Source of the DNA: Mycobacterium sp. D16Q14
Lineage (GTDB): Bacteria; Actinomycetota; Actinomycetes; Mycobacteriales; Mycobacteriaceae
Direction: 5' to 3'
DNA length: 64,000 nt
Assembly (NCBI GenBank): GCA_002013415.1
Contig: MAEX01000001.1
Coordinates: 124,001 to 188,000 of the forward strand
The notes beneath the pieces are model-generated. The model was given only the letters and a program-made list of their open reading frames with translations. It was not told the DNA's origin and searched no databases. Below are positions 29,871-39,367 of the stretch, one piece after another (the stretch's first letter is position 1; every line of letters begins with the position of its first letter). The position numbers and the translations under genes were made by a program.

Positions 29871-31048
29871 GCCGCCGACCCTCTTGCCAATGAGCCCTTG
29901 GCCGAACCGCCTCGCCCTGCACTCGATGTGAGACGCAGCAGCAACGACAACGCGCCCTGGGCATCCGCGGACGATTCTCCACCCGCGGCCGCCATCTCCT
30001 TCAGCTCGGCAATCGCGGATTCGGCGAAACCGCCGACACCAAGATCACTGAACTCTCCATCGGCAGGTACCACCGCGATATCGGTGTGCCGCTCCCATGT
30101 CCGCACACTCGCGAAAAGCCGGGTGTACTTGTCCAGGCACTCCTCCAGCACGGCGTTATCGGTCACGCTGAGCGTGCCGGTCAGGGCCAGGCGCACCACC
30201 GTGCGCTCCTTGTCGGGCAGCAGTTCCAGGTTAAGTCCCAGATCGGCGATGTCGCGCGCGTTGTCCACCGACCGCCGCAGCGTGACGAACCGCCATCTGC
30301 CCACGTGATGAGCGTCAACCTGTACCGCACCCGATTCGTCCAGACTCACCACGAGGGCGTGCCCCGGATCGGACTCGACATCGTCGTAGTTGGTGACCTC
30401 GGGCGCGCCTGAGTACCAGACTCGCCCACTGGAACCCACCTGGGTTCGGGAGTGCTTGTCTCCGAGCGCTACGTAATGGACGGCACCGCGGGCAAGGGCG
30501 TCCTCGACAGCCTTCAACGCGATAAGCGCAGGCTTCGTCGGGTCGGGGTCCAGAACGTCGACACCACCGTGGGCCACCACGATGCGCCGGGTGCCGTCGG
30601 CGGGTAGACCCTCCAGCTGTTCGGCCACGAGATCATGCGTGGGCGCCTTCGAACGCCACGGCACCGCGACCAGTTCGACGCCGGCAGTCACCTGATAGAC
30701 GCCCGCGGTATCAAGCACGTGGACGTTCGCGGGCTTTTCCGCCAGGAACAGCTCGCTGGTATACACCGAGGCGGCGTCCAGGGGATCGTGGTTGCCAGGA
30801 AGCAGATAGATGTCGACACCAACGCCCCGCATCACCTCCAACGCCTGGCTGATGACGCGCGGGGCCAGCTGATTGGACTCGAACACGTCTCCACACACCA
30901 CCATGAAGTCGCAATCCTGTGCCACAGCAACCTCACCGAGAGAAGCGATGGCCTCCCGACGCGCGGCTGAGTACTGCGGCTGGGCTTCACCGGCAAGGAA
31001 ATGCCGTGTCATGCCAAGCTGCCAATCAGCGGTGTGCAAGAACTTCAC
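29867..31048 (-). CDS. Mre11/SbcD-like metallophosphoesterase (Rv1277 type)
   Basis: A 393-residue calcineurin-fold protein. Metal motifs occur in order: HTADWQLG (residues 5-12), VVCGDVFESN, LLPGNHDPLD, VVAHGGVD and VALGDKHSRT. Compared with E. coli SbcD, the first motif has Gln where His is usual (DWHLG) and the last has GDKH instead of GHxH, so the metal site differs. It is translationally coupled (4-bp overlap) to the Rad50-like ATPase and is probably its nuclease or phosphodiesterase subunit. It corresponds to Rv1277 in place and size. Confidence 0.87.
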   Translation of the reverse strand: MKFLHTADWQLGMTRHFLAGEAQPQYSAARREAIASLGEVAVAQDCDFMVVCGDVFESNQLAPRVISQALEVMRGVGVDIYLLPGNHDPLDAASVYTSELFLAEKPANVHVLDTAGVYQVTAGVELVAVPWRSKAPTHDLVAEQLEGLPADGTRRIVVAHGGVDVLDPDPTKPALIALKAVEDALARGAVHYVALGDKHSRTQVGSSGRVWYSGAPEVTNYDDVESDPGHALVVSLDESGAVQVDAHHVGRWRFVTLRRSVDNARDIADLGLNLELLPDKERTVVRLALTGTLSVTDNAVLEECLDKYTRLFASVRTWERHTDIAVVPADGEFSDLGVGGFAESAIAELKEMAAAGGESSADAQGALSLLLRLTSSAGRGGSAKGSLARGSAA

Positions 31049-31180
31049 ATGCGAAGTCTATGGCCGTCTACCGACAACGTCCGGGACGCCGCGCCTCATC
31101 CCTGGGACCCGCCGGATAACTTATCCACAGGTCTGGCATTTGCCCGGCGCTCATCGCACACCCCGGCTACCGTACGAACC

Positions 31181-31693
31181 ATGTCGGAGGACGCCAAGCG
31201 CACCCTGATCCTGATGCGGCATGCGAAGTCGGCGTATCCACCCGGCGTCGACGACCACGAGCGTCCGCTGAATCTGCGCGGTACGCGACAAGCCACTCAG
31301 GCTGGGACTTGGCTGCAGGACAACTTCAATCGGATCGACGCGGTGCTGTGTTCGACCGCCACCCGGACCCGCGCGACGCTGACGCAGACCGGGGTACACA
31401 GCCAGCTCGTCAGATTCAGCGACAAGCTCTACGACTCGACGGTGGGGGTCACCCTCGGCGAGATCAATGGGGTACCGGATTCCGCGACCACCGTGCTCGT
31501 CGTCGGGCATGAGCCCACCACGTCGCAGTTAGCACTGGCGCTGGCCAACACCGGCACCAGCAACGCGGAGGCCGCGAATCGGATCTCCACTAAGTTCCCG
31601 ACCTCGGCGATCGCGGTGCTGACGACTCGCTCACCGTGGTCACGGCTCGAACTGGCAGGCGGATCGCTGACCAAGTTCCACGTACCGCGCTAA
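31181..31693 (+). CDS. SixA-like phosphohistidine phosphatase (histidine phosphatase family)
   Basis: A 170-residue member of the histidine phosphatase superfamily. The catalytic RHG-type motif is LILMRHAKSAYPPG near the N-terminus; CSTATRTRAT and VVGHEPTTSQLA supply the other conserved Arg and His. It resembles SixA, which dephosphorylates histidine phosphotransfer proteins, and Rv1276c by position. The start is the ATG at 31181 (MSEDAKRTL); the frame is open to 31001, but that extension overlaps the divergent nuclease gene and is unlike the family. It converges with a lipoprotein gene 10 bp away. Confidence 0.88.
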   Translation: MSEDAKRTLILMRHAKSAYPPGVDDHERPLNLRGTRQATQAGTWLQDNFNRIDAVLCSTATRTRATLTQTGVHSQLVRFSDKLYDSTVGVTLGEINGVPDSATTVLVVGHEPTTSQLALALANTGTSNAEAANRISTKFPTSAIAVLTTRSPWSRLELAGGSLTKFHVPR

Positions 31694-31702
31694 CGGGCCG
31701 CC

Positions 31703-32305
31703 TCAGACCTTCTCCGCCACCTGGGTGGACAGCTTCATCGCGCAATGGCACGCGTCCGACGACGTGCCGTGACCCGCGCCAAGCAGCGTGACCGCCAATT
31801 CGAAGAACTGGTCGTCCCCGTACTCCAACGCGGTGACACACATGCCATAGGTCGAACTGATGAAGCCGCTCTTGCCTCCGGCCGAGAAGTCCTTCACCTC
31901 GTCGCGCGTCCGCTCCTCCCCTTCCCGCTCGCGGCCGATCGGGCTACCCCGATACCAAGAGAGGGTGACGTTGGGGAGAGCCCTCCAGGATCCGTTCGGA
32001 GACCACGTGCATCCGGCGGGGGTCTTTGCAATCAGCTTGAGGTCGGTCCGGTGCACAACGGCCGAGATATCAGGCGTGGTGAGGCTGCCGCACTCGGAGT
32101 ACACCGGGCCGACCCGAATGTCATGCCCGGCCGTGACGTCGTGCCCGCCGAATTCAAGGTGGTGGCTAGAGCATCCGGAGCTGAGCATGACTCCCGAGGC
32201 CAGCACAAGACACAGCAGTATCCCGGCGATACGGGACGAGCGAACACGACCTGTCAGATGTTCACCGACAGCGTCATCTCCATCAATTTGATTGCCTGCG
32301 TGCAT
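31703..32305 (-). CDS. DUF3558 lipoprotein, LprB-like paralogue
   Basis: A secreted lipoprotein of 200 residues. The lipobox is LSSGC, after a hydrophobic stretch (IAGILLCLVLASGVML). The mature part has the DUF3558 features: cysteine pairs (SECGSL, AGCTWS) and the segment WYRGSPIGREREGEERTR, which matches nearly word for word the LprB-like protein encoded 0.5 kb upstream, so these two are recent paralogues. The start is set at the ATG at 32303-32305, with GGAG 4 nt upstream; this overlaps the lprC-like gene by 52 bp. Third gene of a lipoprotein operon. Confidence 0.82.
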   Translation of the reverse strand: MHAGNQIDGDDAVGEHLTGRVRSSRIAGILLCLVLASGVMLSSGCSSHHLEFGGHDVTAGHDIRVGPVYSECGSLTTPDISAVVHRTDLKLIAKTPAGCTWSPNGSWRALPNVTLSWYRGSPIGREREGEERTRDEVKDFSAGGKSGFISSTYGMCVTALEYGDDQFFELAVTLLGAGHGTSSDACHCAMKLSTQVAEKV

Positions 32306-32811
32306 GAGTCTCCGCCTTGGCCCTGCGGGTTGACCCACCATCCAACAACACCTGCGGCGTCGCTGGCAACTCCACAGGCGCCCGGCTGGTCCGGCGGCTT
32401 CATCACAATCGAGGGAATGCCCTGGATCGCCCGTTCCTGAACGTTGTATTTCAGGCTGTTCGCTGTGGCCTTTTCGGCGTCAAGGCTGCCGGTCTCGAAC
32501 CAGAAGCGGGTGATGTCCACGAGGCCGCCGCTCTTACTCATGGCCTGCCACCGGCACAGTGCCCCCACAAAGGTGCTCTGAATGTCCCTTGGATCGGCGT
32601 CGACGGCCTTGGCCAGGACATCGGTGGTGAGAACGTCGCACTCCTTGAGCAAGTTGGGGTACTTCTGCTCGGCGGGCGTGCCGTCACCCAGATCGCCCTT
32701 ACCGGGCATGACCGCCTCACCGTCGACCGTGCCGCCGCAGCCTGCCGATCCGAGTGTGACCAGTGCGATGCAAGCCGCCGCGAACAGCGATTTCGTTTTC
32801 CGATACGTCAT
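32254..32811 (-). CDS. lprC: DUF3558 lipoprotein (LprC-like)
   Basis: A 185-residue exported lipoprotein starting MTYRKTKSLFAAACIAL with the lipobox GSAGC. The mature domain carries DUF3558-type cysteines (KECDVLT, ALCRWQ, GACGVA, DSCTQA) and ends TLSVNI. By order next to an LprB-like gene and the divergent ABC transporter it corresponds to M. tuberculosis LprC (Rv1275). Overlaps with both neighbours (4 bp upstream, 52 bp downstream) imply one polycistronic transcript. The molecular role of these surface lipoproteins is not known. Confidence 0.85.
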   Translation of the reverse strand: MTYRKTKSLFAAACIALVTLGSAGCGGTVDGEAVMPGKGDLGDGTPAEQKYPNLLKECDVLTTDVLAKAVDADPRDIQSTFVGALCRWQAMSKSGGLVDITRFWFETGSLDAEKATANSLKYNVQERAIQGIPSIVMKPPDQPGACGVASDAAGVVGWWVNPQGQGGDSCTQAIKLMEMTLSVNI

Positions 32812-33383
32812 TTCTTGGCCGCCTTGATGGACGTCTCGGTCAGCTGCTTAGCCACATCACAGGGGTCGGGAGCACCTGATCCGGGCTCGAAGTTGATAGA
32901 CCATTCGATGAAGTCGTTACCGAAGTCCATGCCGATCTCGCACAGCTTGGTCACGGTGCCCGGGTATCCGTCGGTGGCGATGAATCCCTTATACCCGGCG
33001 ATCTCGATGTCCTCGACGCTCGGGCGCGTCCGTTCTTCGGTCGCGCGCTCGCGGCCAATGGGGCTGCCGCGGTACCAGTTGAAGGAGAAGTGCGGTCCCA
33101 CGATGCTGCCACCGCGAAGCCAGACACAACCGACAGAGTTCTTGGCGGTGCCGACCAGGCCCACAACCTTGGTCATCTGCATCATCGCCTGGTCGCTAAT
33201 GCCGCCGCACTCCGTGAACATCGGACCCTCGACGCCCTTGGACTTCGTCTGCGCCGGCGCCGTCGCGTTCGGCGCAGTGCCATTGGGCTCATCGGACTTA
33301 TCACCGCCCGAACAGCCCGCCACCACAAGTGCAACCATCGCCAGCGCGACAACACACTTGCCCCACACGTTGCGCGAATCCAA
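32808..33383 (-). CDS. lprB: DUF3558 lipoprotein (LprB-like)
   Basis: First gene of the three-lipoprotein operon. The signal peptide is followed by the lipobox VVAGC and a low-complexity Thr/Ala/Pro linker; the mature domain has FTECGGIS, VGCVWLRGG, WYRGSPIGRE and LCEIGMDF, typical of DUF3558 and M. tuberculosis LprB (Rv1274). Start choice: the TTG at 33381-33383 has GAGG 6 nt upstream and gives a 24-residue signal peptide; a GTG at 33395 and an ATG at 33431 are in frame but lack ribosome sites. It diverges from the ABC transporter pair. Confidence 0.84.
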   Translation of the reverse strand: MDSRNVWGKCVVALAMVALVVAGCSGGDKSDEPNGTAPNATAPAQTKSKGVEGPMFTECGGISDQAMMQMTKVVGLVGTAKNSVGCVWLRGGSIVGPHFSFNWYRGSPIGRERATEERTRPSVEDIEIAGYKGFIATDGYPGTVTKLCEIGMDFGNDFIEWSINFEPGSGAPDPCDVAKQLTETSIKAAKK

Positions 33384-33509
33384 GCCCAACCTCACATGTG
33401 CACTGTAGCGGCAGAAACCGGAGTCAACCACTGAGCTGCGGGTTTGTTGCGGGCGGCGATGAGCCGCTTGCGGCGAAGACCATGTCCAGCGTGTGCGACA
33501 GTGGTGCCC

Positions 33510-35249
33510 ATGCCTCAGGGTCAGTTGCGGGCACTCCTGGGACGCTACGTCCGCCCGTACCGCAGCCTGGTCGTTGTGGTCGTCGCCCTGCAGACCATCA
33601 GCACGCTGGCCTCCTTGTATCTACCGACCGTCAACGCCGCGATCATCGACGACGGGGTGGCACAGGGCGACACCCGTGTAATCATGCGGCTCGGCATGGT
33701 GATGCTCGCCGTGACGCTGGTGCAGATCGCCTGCTCGATCGGCGCGGTGTACTTCGGTTCCAGGACGGGCATGGGATTCGGCCGCGATATGCGGTCGGCG
33801 CTGTTCCATCACATCACCGGATTCTCCGCCGAGGAGTCCGCCCGATTCGGGGCGCCGACCCTGCTGACGCGCACCACCAACGATGTTCAGCAATTGCAGC
33901 TGCTGGTCCAGATCACCTGCACCATGCTGGTGACGGCACCGATCATGTGCGTCGGCGGAATCGCCATGGCGGTCCATCAGAATGCGGGCTTGTCCTGGCT
34001 GCTCATCGTGAGCATGCCCACGCTCGGTGTGACCAATTGGTACATCGTGCGCTCGATGTTGCCGATCTTCCGCCGAATGCAACGACTCATCGACGGCATC
34101 AACCGCGTGATGCGAGAACAACTGACCGGCATCCGTGTCATCCGCGCGTTCACGCGGGAAGCAGTGGAGCGCAAACGATTTAGTGTCACGGTCGCCGAGG
34201 TATCCGACACGGCGCTGGCCGCCGGACGATGGCAGGCCCTGATGCTGCCCGCCACCTCACTGGTCATCAATACCTCGAGTGTGGCGCTGATCTGGTTCGG
34301 CGGGCTGCGGATCGACCAGGGACAGATGCAGGTGGGCTCGCTGGTGGCCTTCTTGTCCTACTTCTTGCAGATCCTCATGTCCATGATGATGCTCACCATG
34401 CTGGCCGTCATGGTGCCGCGTGCCTCGGCATGCGCCGAACGGATCACCGAGGTATTCGAGACGGTGGGATCGATTACGGCACCGCCCGATCCGGTGCATG
34501 TGGACGCACTCGACCCGACCGTCGAGTTCACCGATGCCGGGTTCCGTTATCCCGGGGCCGAGCGTGCGGTGCTGGAAGGGCTTTCGTTCACGGCGCGACC
34601 AGGGACGGTCACCGCCGTGGTCGGCGCGACAGGCTGCGGCAAGAGCACGCTGCTGTCTTTGATCCCCCGCCTGCACGATGTGACCGCAGGTTCAGTACGT
34701 GTGGGCGGTCACGATGTTCGCCGATACGACCCCGAGGACCTTTGGACGGTCATGGGTCTGGTCCCGCAGCGGGGCTACTTGTTCTCCGGCACGGTGGAAA
34801 GCAACCTGCGCTACGGCAAGTCGGATGCCACCGAGGATGAGATGTGGGATGCGTTGCGGGTCGCGCAGGCGGCGGACTTCGTGCGCGCCCACGCCTCGGG
34901 GCTGCAGATGCCGGTGTCGCAAGGCGGCATCAACTTTTCGGGTGGGCAGCGTCAGCGCATCGCGATCGCGCGGGCGGTGATTCGCCGCCCCGGGGTCTAC
35001 CTGTTCGATGACGCGTTCTCCGCGCTGGATGTGCATACCGATGCGCGATTACGCGAGACGCTACGCGCGGTCGCCACGCACGCCACCGTGATTGTGGTGG
35101 CACAACGGATCTCGACGGTGGTCGATGCCGACCAGATCGTGGTACTGGAGGACGGCCGAGTGGCCGCGGTGGGCACCCACGCCGAGCTGGTGGACCGCTG
35201 TGGGATGTACCAGGAAATCTGCGACTCGCAGGCGGTGCTGCCGGTATGA
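33510..35249 (+). CDS. ABC exporter half-transporter, degenerate catalytic site (Rv1273c type)
   Basis: A 579-residue fusion of a six-helix membrane domain (about 1-320) and a nucleotide-binding domain. Walker A is [10 protein letters not shown], the signature is the canonical NFSGGQRQR, and the Walker B is [11 protein letters not shown], in which the catalytic Glu is replaced by Asp. Start taken at the ATG at 33510 ([18 protein letters not shown]), in line with relatives; in-frame GTGs at 33501 and 33504 are possible, with no clear ribosome site for any. It overlaps its partner gene by 4 bp. The pair corresponds to Rv1273c-Rv1272c. Confidence 0.9.
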   Translation: MPQGQLRALLGRYVRPYRSLVVVVVALQTISTLASLYLPTVNAAIIDDGVAQGDTRVIMRLGMVMLAVTLVQIACSIGAVYFGSRTGMGFGRDMRSALFHHITGFSAEESARFGAPTLLTRTTNDVQQLQLLVQITCTMLVTAPIMCVGGIAMAVHQNAGLSWLLIVSMPTLGVTNWYIVRSMLPIFRRMQRLIDGINRVMREQLTGIRVIRAFTREAVERKRFSVTVAEVSDTALAAGRWQALMLPATSLVINTSSVALIWFGGLRIDQGQMQVGSLVAFLSYFLQILMSMMMLTMLAVMVPRASACAERITEVFETVGSITAPPDPVHVDALDPTVEFTDAGFRYPGAERAVLEGLSFTARPGTVTAVVGATGCGKSTLLSLIPRLHDVTAGSVRVGGHDVRRYDPEDLWTVMGLVPQRGYLFSGTVESNLRYGKSDATEDEMWDALRVAQAADFVRAHASGLQMPVSQGGINFSGGQRQRIAIARAVIRRPGVYLFDDAFSALDVHTDARLRETLRAVATHATVIVVAQRISTVVDADQIVVLEDGRVAAVGTHAELVDRCGMYQEICDSQAVLPV

Positions 35250-37141
35250 CTGGGGCGATCGGCTTTAGAGGTGTGCAGCAAGGTCCGGCAGAGCGTTCCC
35301 GGGAGTTCCGTGGCACCGCGGTGCGGATGGTGAGACGCCTTGCTCCGCAACGCTTTCTGACCGCCGTGGTGATCACCCTGTCCATGACCGGTATCGCGAT
35401 CGGGGTCATCGGGCCGCGGATCCTGGGGCATGCCACCGATCTCTTGTTCAACGGGGTCATCGGACGGGAGTTGCCCGCCGGGCTCAGCAAGGAACAGGCC
35501 ATCGAGGCGGCCCGGGCTCGCGGGGACGGCCAGTTCGCACAGATGCTTTCCGGCATGAACGTCACCCCCGGGGTAGGTGTCGACTTTCACGCGGTGGGGA
35601 CGACGTTGGCGCTGGCCTTGGGTATGTATCTGGCGGCCGGATTACTGGCATGGGTACAGGCGCGGCTTCTCAACGTCACCGTACAGCGCACGGTGGTGGC
35701 GCTGCGTGCCGATGTAGAAGACAAACTGCATCGGCTTCCCTTGTCGTACTTTGATTCCCGACAGCGCGGGGAAATCCTCAGCCGCGTGACCAACGATGTC
35801 GACAACATCCAGACGTCGCTGCAGATGAGCATCAACCAACTGCTGAGCTCAATGCTGACCCTGGTGGCCGTACTTGCCATGATGCTCAGCATTTCGCCGC
35901 TGCTGGCAGTGATCACACTCGCGACCGTGCCCATGTCGCTATGGGTAACGCGCGCGATAGCCCGCCGCTCACAACAGCTGTTCGTAGCGCAGTGGTCCAA
36001 CACCGGGAAACTCAACGCACATATCGAGGAGACCTACAGCGGTTTCACCATCGTCAAGACCTACGGACACCGCGCCGAGGCAGAGACGATCTTCGCCGAT
36101 CGGAACGCCAAGGTGTACAGCAACGCCTTTGGTGCACAGTTCTTCTCGGGATTGGTATCGCCCGCCACGGCGTTCATTGGAAACCTGAGCTATGTGGCAG
36201 TGGCGGTGGTGGGCGGCATGAAGGTGGCCTCCGGCGACCTGACGCTCGGCGGCATCCAGGCGTTCACGCAATACGTGCGCCAGTTCAATCAGCCGCTGAC
36301 GCAGGTCGCGGCGATGTACAACACCCTGCAGTCCGGACTCGCCAGCGCCGAAAGGGTTTTCGAGCTGCTGGACGAGGACGAGGAGACGCCCGATCCGGCA
36401 TCTCCGGCGACGGTCCCGGGCGGGACCCCGGGTGTCGAGTTCGAAGACATCAGCTTTAGCTACTCCCCCGGCAACTCGGTGATCGAAGGGCTGTCGCTGC
36501 GCGTCGAACCGGGGCAAACGGTAGCGATCGTCGGGCCGACCGGGGCCGGAAAGACCACCCTGGTGAACCTGCTGATGCGCTTCTACGACGTCGACTCCGG
36601 CCGAATACTGCTCGACGGTATTGATATCTCAACGATGAGCCGACATGATCTGCGGTCTCGGATGGGGATGGTACTGCAGGACACCTGGCTTTTCGGCGGC
36701 ACTATCGCCGAAAACATCGCCTACGGGCGGCCCGAGGCGTCGGGCGACGAGGTCCGGGAGGCTGCGCGTGCGGCATACGTGGACCGATTTGTGCGGACAC
36801 TTCCCGACGGCTACGACACCAGGATCGCCGACGACGGTGAGAACATCAGCGCCGGAGAGAAGCAGTTGATCACCATCGCCCGCGCATTCCTGGCACGCCC
36901 GCAGCTGCTGATTCTCGACGAAGCGACGAGTTCGGTGGATACCCGCACCGAGCTACGGATCCAGCGAGCTATGGCCGAGCTGCGCCGGGACCGGACGAGT
37001 TTCATTATCGCCCATAGGCTTTCCACCATTCGCGATGCGGATCGCATTGTCGTGATGGATGGAGGCAGCGTCGTCGAGAGCGGCACCCACGCGGAACTGC
37101 TGGAGCGCCGCGGCGCCTACTTCGCGATGACGCAGGCCTAG
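35246..37141 (+). CDS. ABC exporter half-transporter, catalytic partner (Rv1272c type)
   Basis: A 631-residue half-transporter. The membrane domain has an unusual ~70-residue insert after the first helix ([31 protein letters not shown]). The nucleotide-binding domain has Walker [11 protein letters not shown], a degenerate signature ISAGEKQL in place of LSGGQ, and a canonical Walker [13 protein letters not shown] with the catalytic Glu. Combined with the preceding gene this gives one consensus and one degenerate ATP site, the pattern of heterodimeric exporters. M. tuberculosis Rv1272c has been linked to lipid transport; the substrate here is unknown. Confidence 0.9.
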   Translation: MTGAIGFRGVQQGPAERSREFRGTAVRMVRRLAPQRFLTAVVITLSMTGIAIGVIGPRILGHATDLLFNGVIGRELPAGLSKEQAIEAARARGDGQFAQMLSGMNVTPGVGVDFHAVGTTLALALGMYLAAGLLAWVQARLLNVTVQRTVVALRADVEDKLHRLPLSYFDSRQRGEILSRVTNDVDNIQTSLQMSINQLLSSMLTLVAVLAMMLSISPLLAVITLATVPMSLWVTRAIARRSQQLFVAQWSNTGKLNAHIEETYSGFTIVKTYGHRAEAETIFADRNAKVYSNAFGAQFFSGLVSPATAFIGNLSYVAVAVVGGMKVASGDLTLGGIQAFTQYVRQFNQPLTQVAAMYNTLQSGLASAERVFELLDEDEETPDPASPATVPGGTPGVEFEDISFSYSPGNSVIEGLSLRVEPGQTVAIVGPTGAGKTTLVNLLMRFYDVDSGRILLDGIDISTMSRHDLRSRMGMVLQDTWLFGGTIAENIAYGRPEASGDEVREAARAAYVDRFVRTLPDGYDTRIADDGENISAGEKQLITIARAFLARPQLLILDEATSSVDTRTELRIQRAMAELRRDRTSFIIAHRLSTIRDADRIVVMDGGSVVESGTHAELLERRGAYFAMTQA

Positions 37142-37662
37142 AGCTGCGGACCTTGCGTCCGTAGGTCCCGAACCTCCGTCATGGCACCGCGCAGCTTGTC
37201 CAGCCAGTCCTCGGCGTGTTCACCGACCAGCCGCACTGCCCACGCCAGCGCGTCGGCACGGGAGCGGGCAACTCCGGCCTCCACCAGGGTGTCGAGTACC
37301 TGACGTTCGGGCTGCCGCAGCCGCGTCATCACCGGAACTGCGATGTGCGTGAACAGGATTCGCTCCGACTCTTCGGCGGTACCCACATCAACCCCCCAGG
37401 AAACCTTGCGCCCGTAGCGAGCCTGCGCCTCGTCGGCGATGCGCATTCGGTGCGAGCGGGTCTCTTCCCGGAAGCGCGAGGCCCGGCCTGCAGCACGCGC
37501 CTCGATCTCGTTGTCACCCTCGTCGGCAGGTAACCGACCGATGACGGTGATTTCTTCACGGTCGACGACGACTTCGAGATCACCACTGAACCAGCCGTCG
37601 GGCAGGCGCCCGGCGAACCAATCCGCGGCGTCGGAGGCGTCGGACTGTCCATCTCGTTTCAT
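37138..37662 (-). CDS. Conserved actinobacterial protein with possible autoregulation
   Basis: A 174-residue soluble protein of unknown function. Residues 1-70 form a compact domain ([35 protein letters not shown]), the middle is rich in Arg/Glu helices, and the C-terminal part ([29 protein letters not shown]) resembles a helix-turn-helix or ribbon-helix-helix-like segment. Two direct repeats of AATTTTGTAA stand directly before the ATG (37660-37662), as expected for an autorepressor, though DNA binding is a guess. Its stop overlaps the converging ABC gene's stop. Confidence 0.7.
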   Translation of the reverse strand: MKRDGQSDASDAADWFAGRLPDGWFSGDLEVVVDREEITVIGRLPADEGDNEIEARAAGRASRFREETRSHRMRIADEAQARYGRKVSWGVDVGTAEESERILFTHIAVPVMTRLRQPERQVLDTLVEAGVARSRADALAWAVRLVGEHAEDWLDKLRGAMTEVRDLRTQGPQL

Positions 37663-37664
37663 GA

Positions 37665-37690
37665 TTACAAAATTACACGCTTACAAAATT
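37665..37690 (-). repeat. Tandem direct repeats upstream of the 37138-37662 gene
   Basis: TTACAAAATT occurs at 37665-37674 and again at 37681-37690, with a 16-bp period. On the minus strand these read AATTTTGTAA and end 2 nt before the ATG. They are AT-rich islands in GC-rich DNA. They could be a double operator or contain the promoter -10 for a nearly leaderless transcript. Confidence 0.55.
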
Positions 37691-37696
37691 CAGAGC

Positions 37697-37713
37697 GTTC
37701 GCCTACAGCGAAC
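37697..37713 (-). terminator. Small hairpin after the two-helix membrane protein gene
   Basis: GTTCGC (37697-37702) and GCGAAC (37708-37713) form a 6-bp stem with a 5-nt loop, 25 bp past the stop of the minus-strand gene that ends at 37738. The minus strand then reads CTCTGAATTTT, a modest T-rich tail. It may end that transcript or be part of the next gene's control region. Confidence 0.35.
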
Positions 37714-37737
37714 AACGTAAGAGCGGCGACCGCTACG

Positions 37738-37944
37738 TCAGCTGCGGCGCATGACGATCGCGGCACCGCCGGCGAGCACGATGACCACCGCGAGGACCAG
37801 TGCCCATCCGAGACCGGCGATCCACCACACGGCACCGAGAACAGCCAGCACCGGGGCGGCCAAGAACAGCGCCATCCCCGGGTGCTGACGGATCACCGCC
37901 AGCGCGGCATTTGCCCGCTGCTTGTCGATTTCCTTACCAGCCAT
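37738..37944 (-). CDS. Small two-helix membrane protein
   Basis: A 68-residue protein beginning MAGKEIDKQRANAALAVIRQ with two hydrophobic segments (ALFLAAPVLAVLGAVWWIAG and a second after LGW) and a basic end (VMRRS). It has the look of small actinobacterial membrane proteins with unknown roles. The ATG is at 37942-37944, with GGTGAT just upstream. A longer frame to 38172 is rejected because its added part overlaps the HNH gene and is an Arg/Pro shadow. Confidence 0.65.
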   Translation of the reverse strand: MAGKEIDKQRANAALAVIRQHPGMALFLAAPVLAVLGAVWWIAGLGWALVLAVVIVLAGGAAIVMRRS

Positions 37945-37961
37945 ATCACCAGCATGCCAGG

Positions 37962-39274
37962 TCAGCGGGGCGTGTGCACTGAGTCGACGCCCCGGATTGG
38001 GCAGTCCAGTTGAAACTGTGGTGGGGGTATCGATTCGGTGGTGCCGTTGGGGTGTTTTCGGGTGGTCCAGCCGTGGTTGAGGAGGCGGTGGTGGGGTGCG
38101 CAGGCGAAGGTGAGGTTGTCGATGTCGGTGGGGCCGCCTTGGGCCCATTCGTGGAGGTGGTGGACCTCGCACAGGTATCCGGGCACAGTGCAGCCGGGGT
38201 GGGTGCAGCCGCGGTCTTGGGCGTGCAGCACGATGCGCTGATCGGCTGACGCGATGCGTTTGGTGCGGCCCAGAAACAACGGTCGGCCATCGTCGTTGAA
38301 GATGCTCAGGTAGTGGTGGGCGTGGGTGGCCATGCGGATCAGGTCGCGCATCGGCAGCCTCGTGCCGGCGCCGGTGATCGCGATTCCGGCGGTGTCTTCG
38401 AGTTCTGTGAGGGTGGTGGTGACCACGACGGTGACCGGTAAACCGTGGTGCGCGCCGAGCTGCCCGGAGGCCAGGGTGACGCGCAGGCAGGCGCGTAGCG
38501 CGTCATGGTTGCGCTGGGCACTGGTGCGGTGGTCGTGTTCGGCGGCCTCCGGGCTGGGTTCGCCGTCCACCATCGGTGATTGATCGGCGGGGTTGCACAT
38601 GCCGGGGGCGCGAGTTTGGCCAGCACCGCATCCAGATACGCACGCGTCTCCGGATCCAACAGCCCACTGATCGCCGACATGCCATCAAAACCGTGCTGCC
38701 CGATGGATATGCCTCGGCGGCGGGCGCGGTCGATATCGGAGAACTCACCATCCGGATTCAACAAGGCCATCATCCTGTCGGCGCCCACCCGCAGCGCCTC
38801 GGGCCGAAACCGGACGGCCATCAGGGCCAACTGCCTCTCGGCGGCTTCGCGGGTCGGGGCATCCACCACGACCGGCAGCCGATCAAAGAAGCCACGAATG
38901 ATCCGCACATGCTCCTCGCCCACCTCGCCGCGACATAGCGCGGCGGCCACATTCGGCAGTTGCGGTGCCAGCACCTGGCCGGTCAACGCCTGCCGCGGCG
39001 CCAACTGCTGGGCATCGCCAATCCGGCGCCGCGCCGCCCCCTTACCGATATGCAACCGCCGCGCAATCACATCCGGGAACGAGGTGCCGCCGAGCTCGAC
39101 CGGCGAGGCCTGCGACATCACCTTGGGAACCAGCCCCAGCCCATGGGCAGACAACCGACGCTGCACCACCTCCACACGGGCCAGCACCGTCAAGGCATGG
39201 GCGGCGGTCAGCTCCTGGATCGGCTCAGCGCAGAAGGCATCAACCGCCGCCCCCAACACCCCCATCGAACTCAT
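37962..39274 (-). pseudogene. DUF222/HNH endonuclease gene with a single frameshift
   Basis: Two frames together encode one protein of the DUF222 plus HNH family (the REP13E12-like family, often in many copies in mycobacteria). The first frame (39274 down to about 38606) gives the DUF222 domain ending TRAYLDAVLAKLAPP; the second (from about 38603 to 37962) continues MCNPADQSPMVDGEPSPEAA and carries the HNH site CTHPGCTVPGYLCEVHHLHE and ACAPHHRLLNHGW. The break is at a run of five C on the coding strand (38604-38608); one more C would restore about 437 codons. It may be a true pseudogene, a phase-variable tract or a sequence error. Confidence 0.85.
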
Positions 39275-39367
39275 GTTCGAATGCTAACCACGCCCACCGA
39301 CACGTAGCCGCACCCTGAAACAGCTGTGACAGAAGTGAATTCACCGCGGACCAGCTACGGTGTGCTC

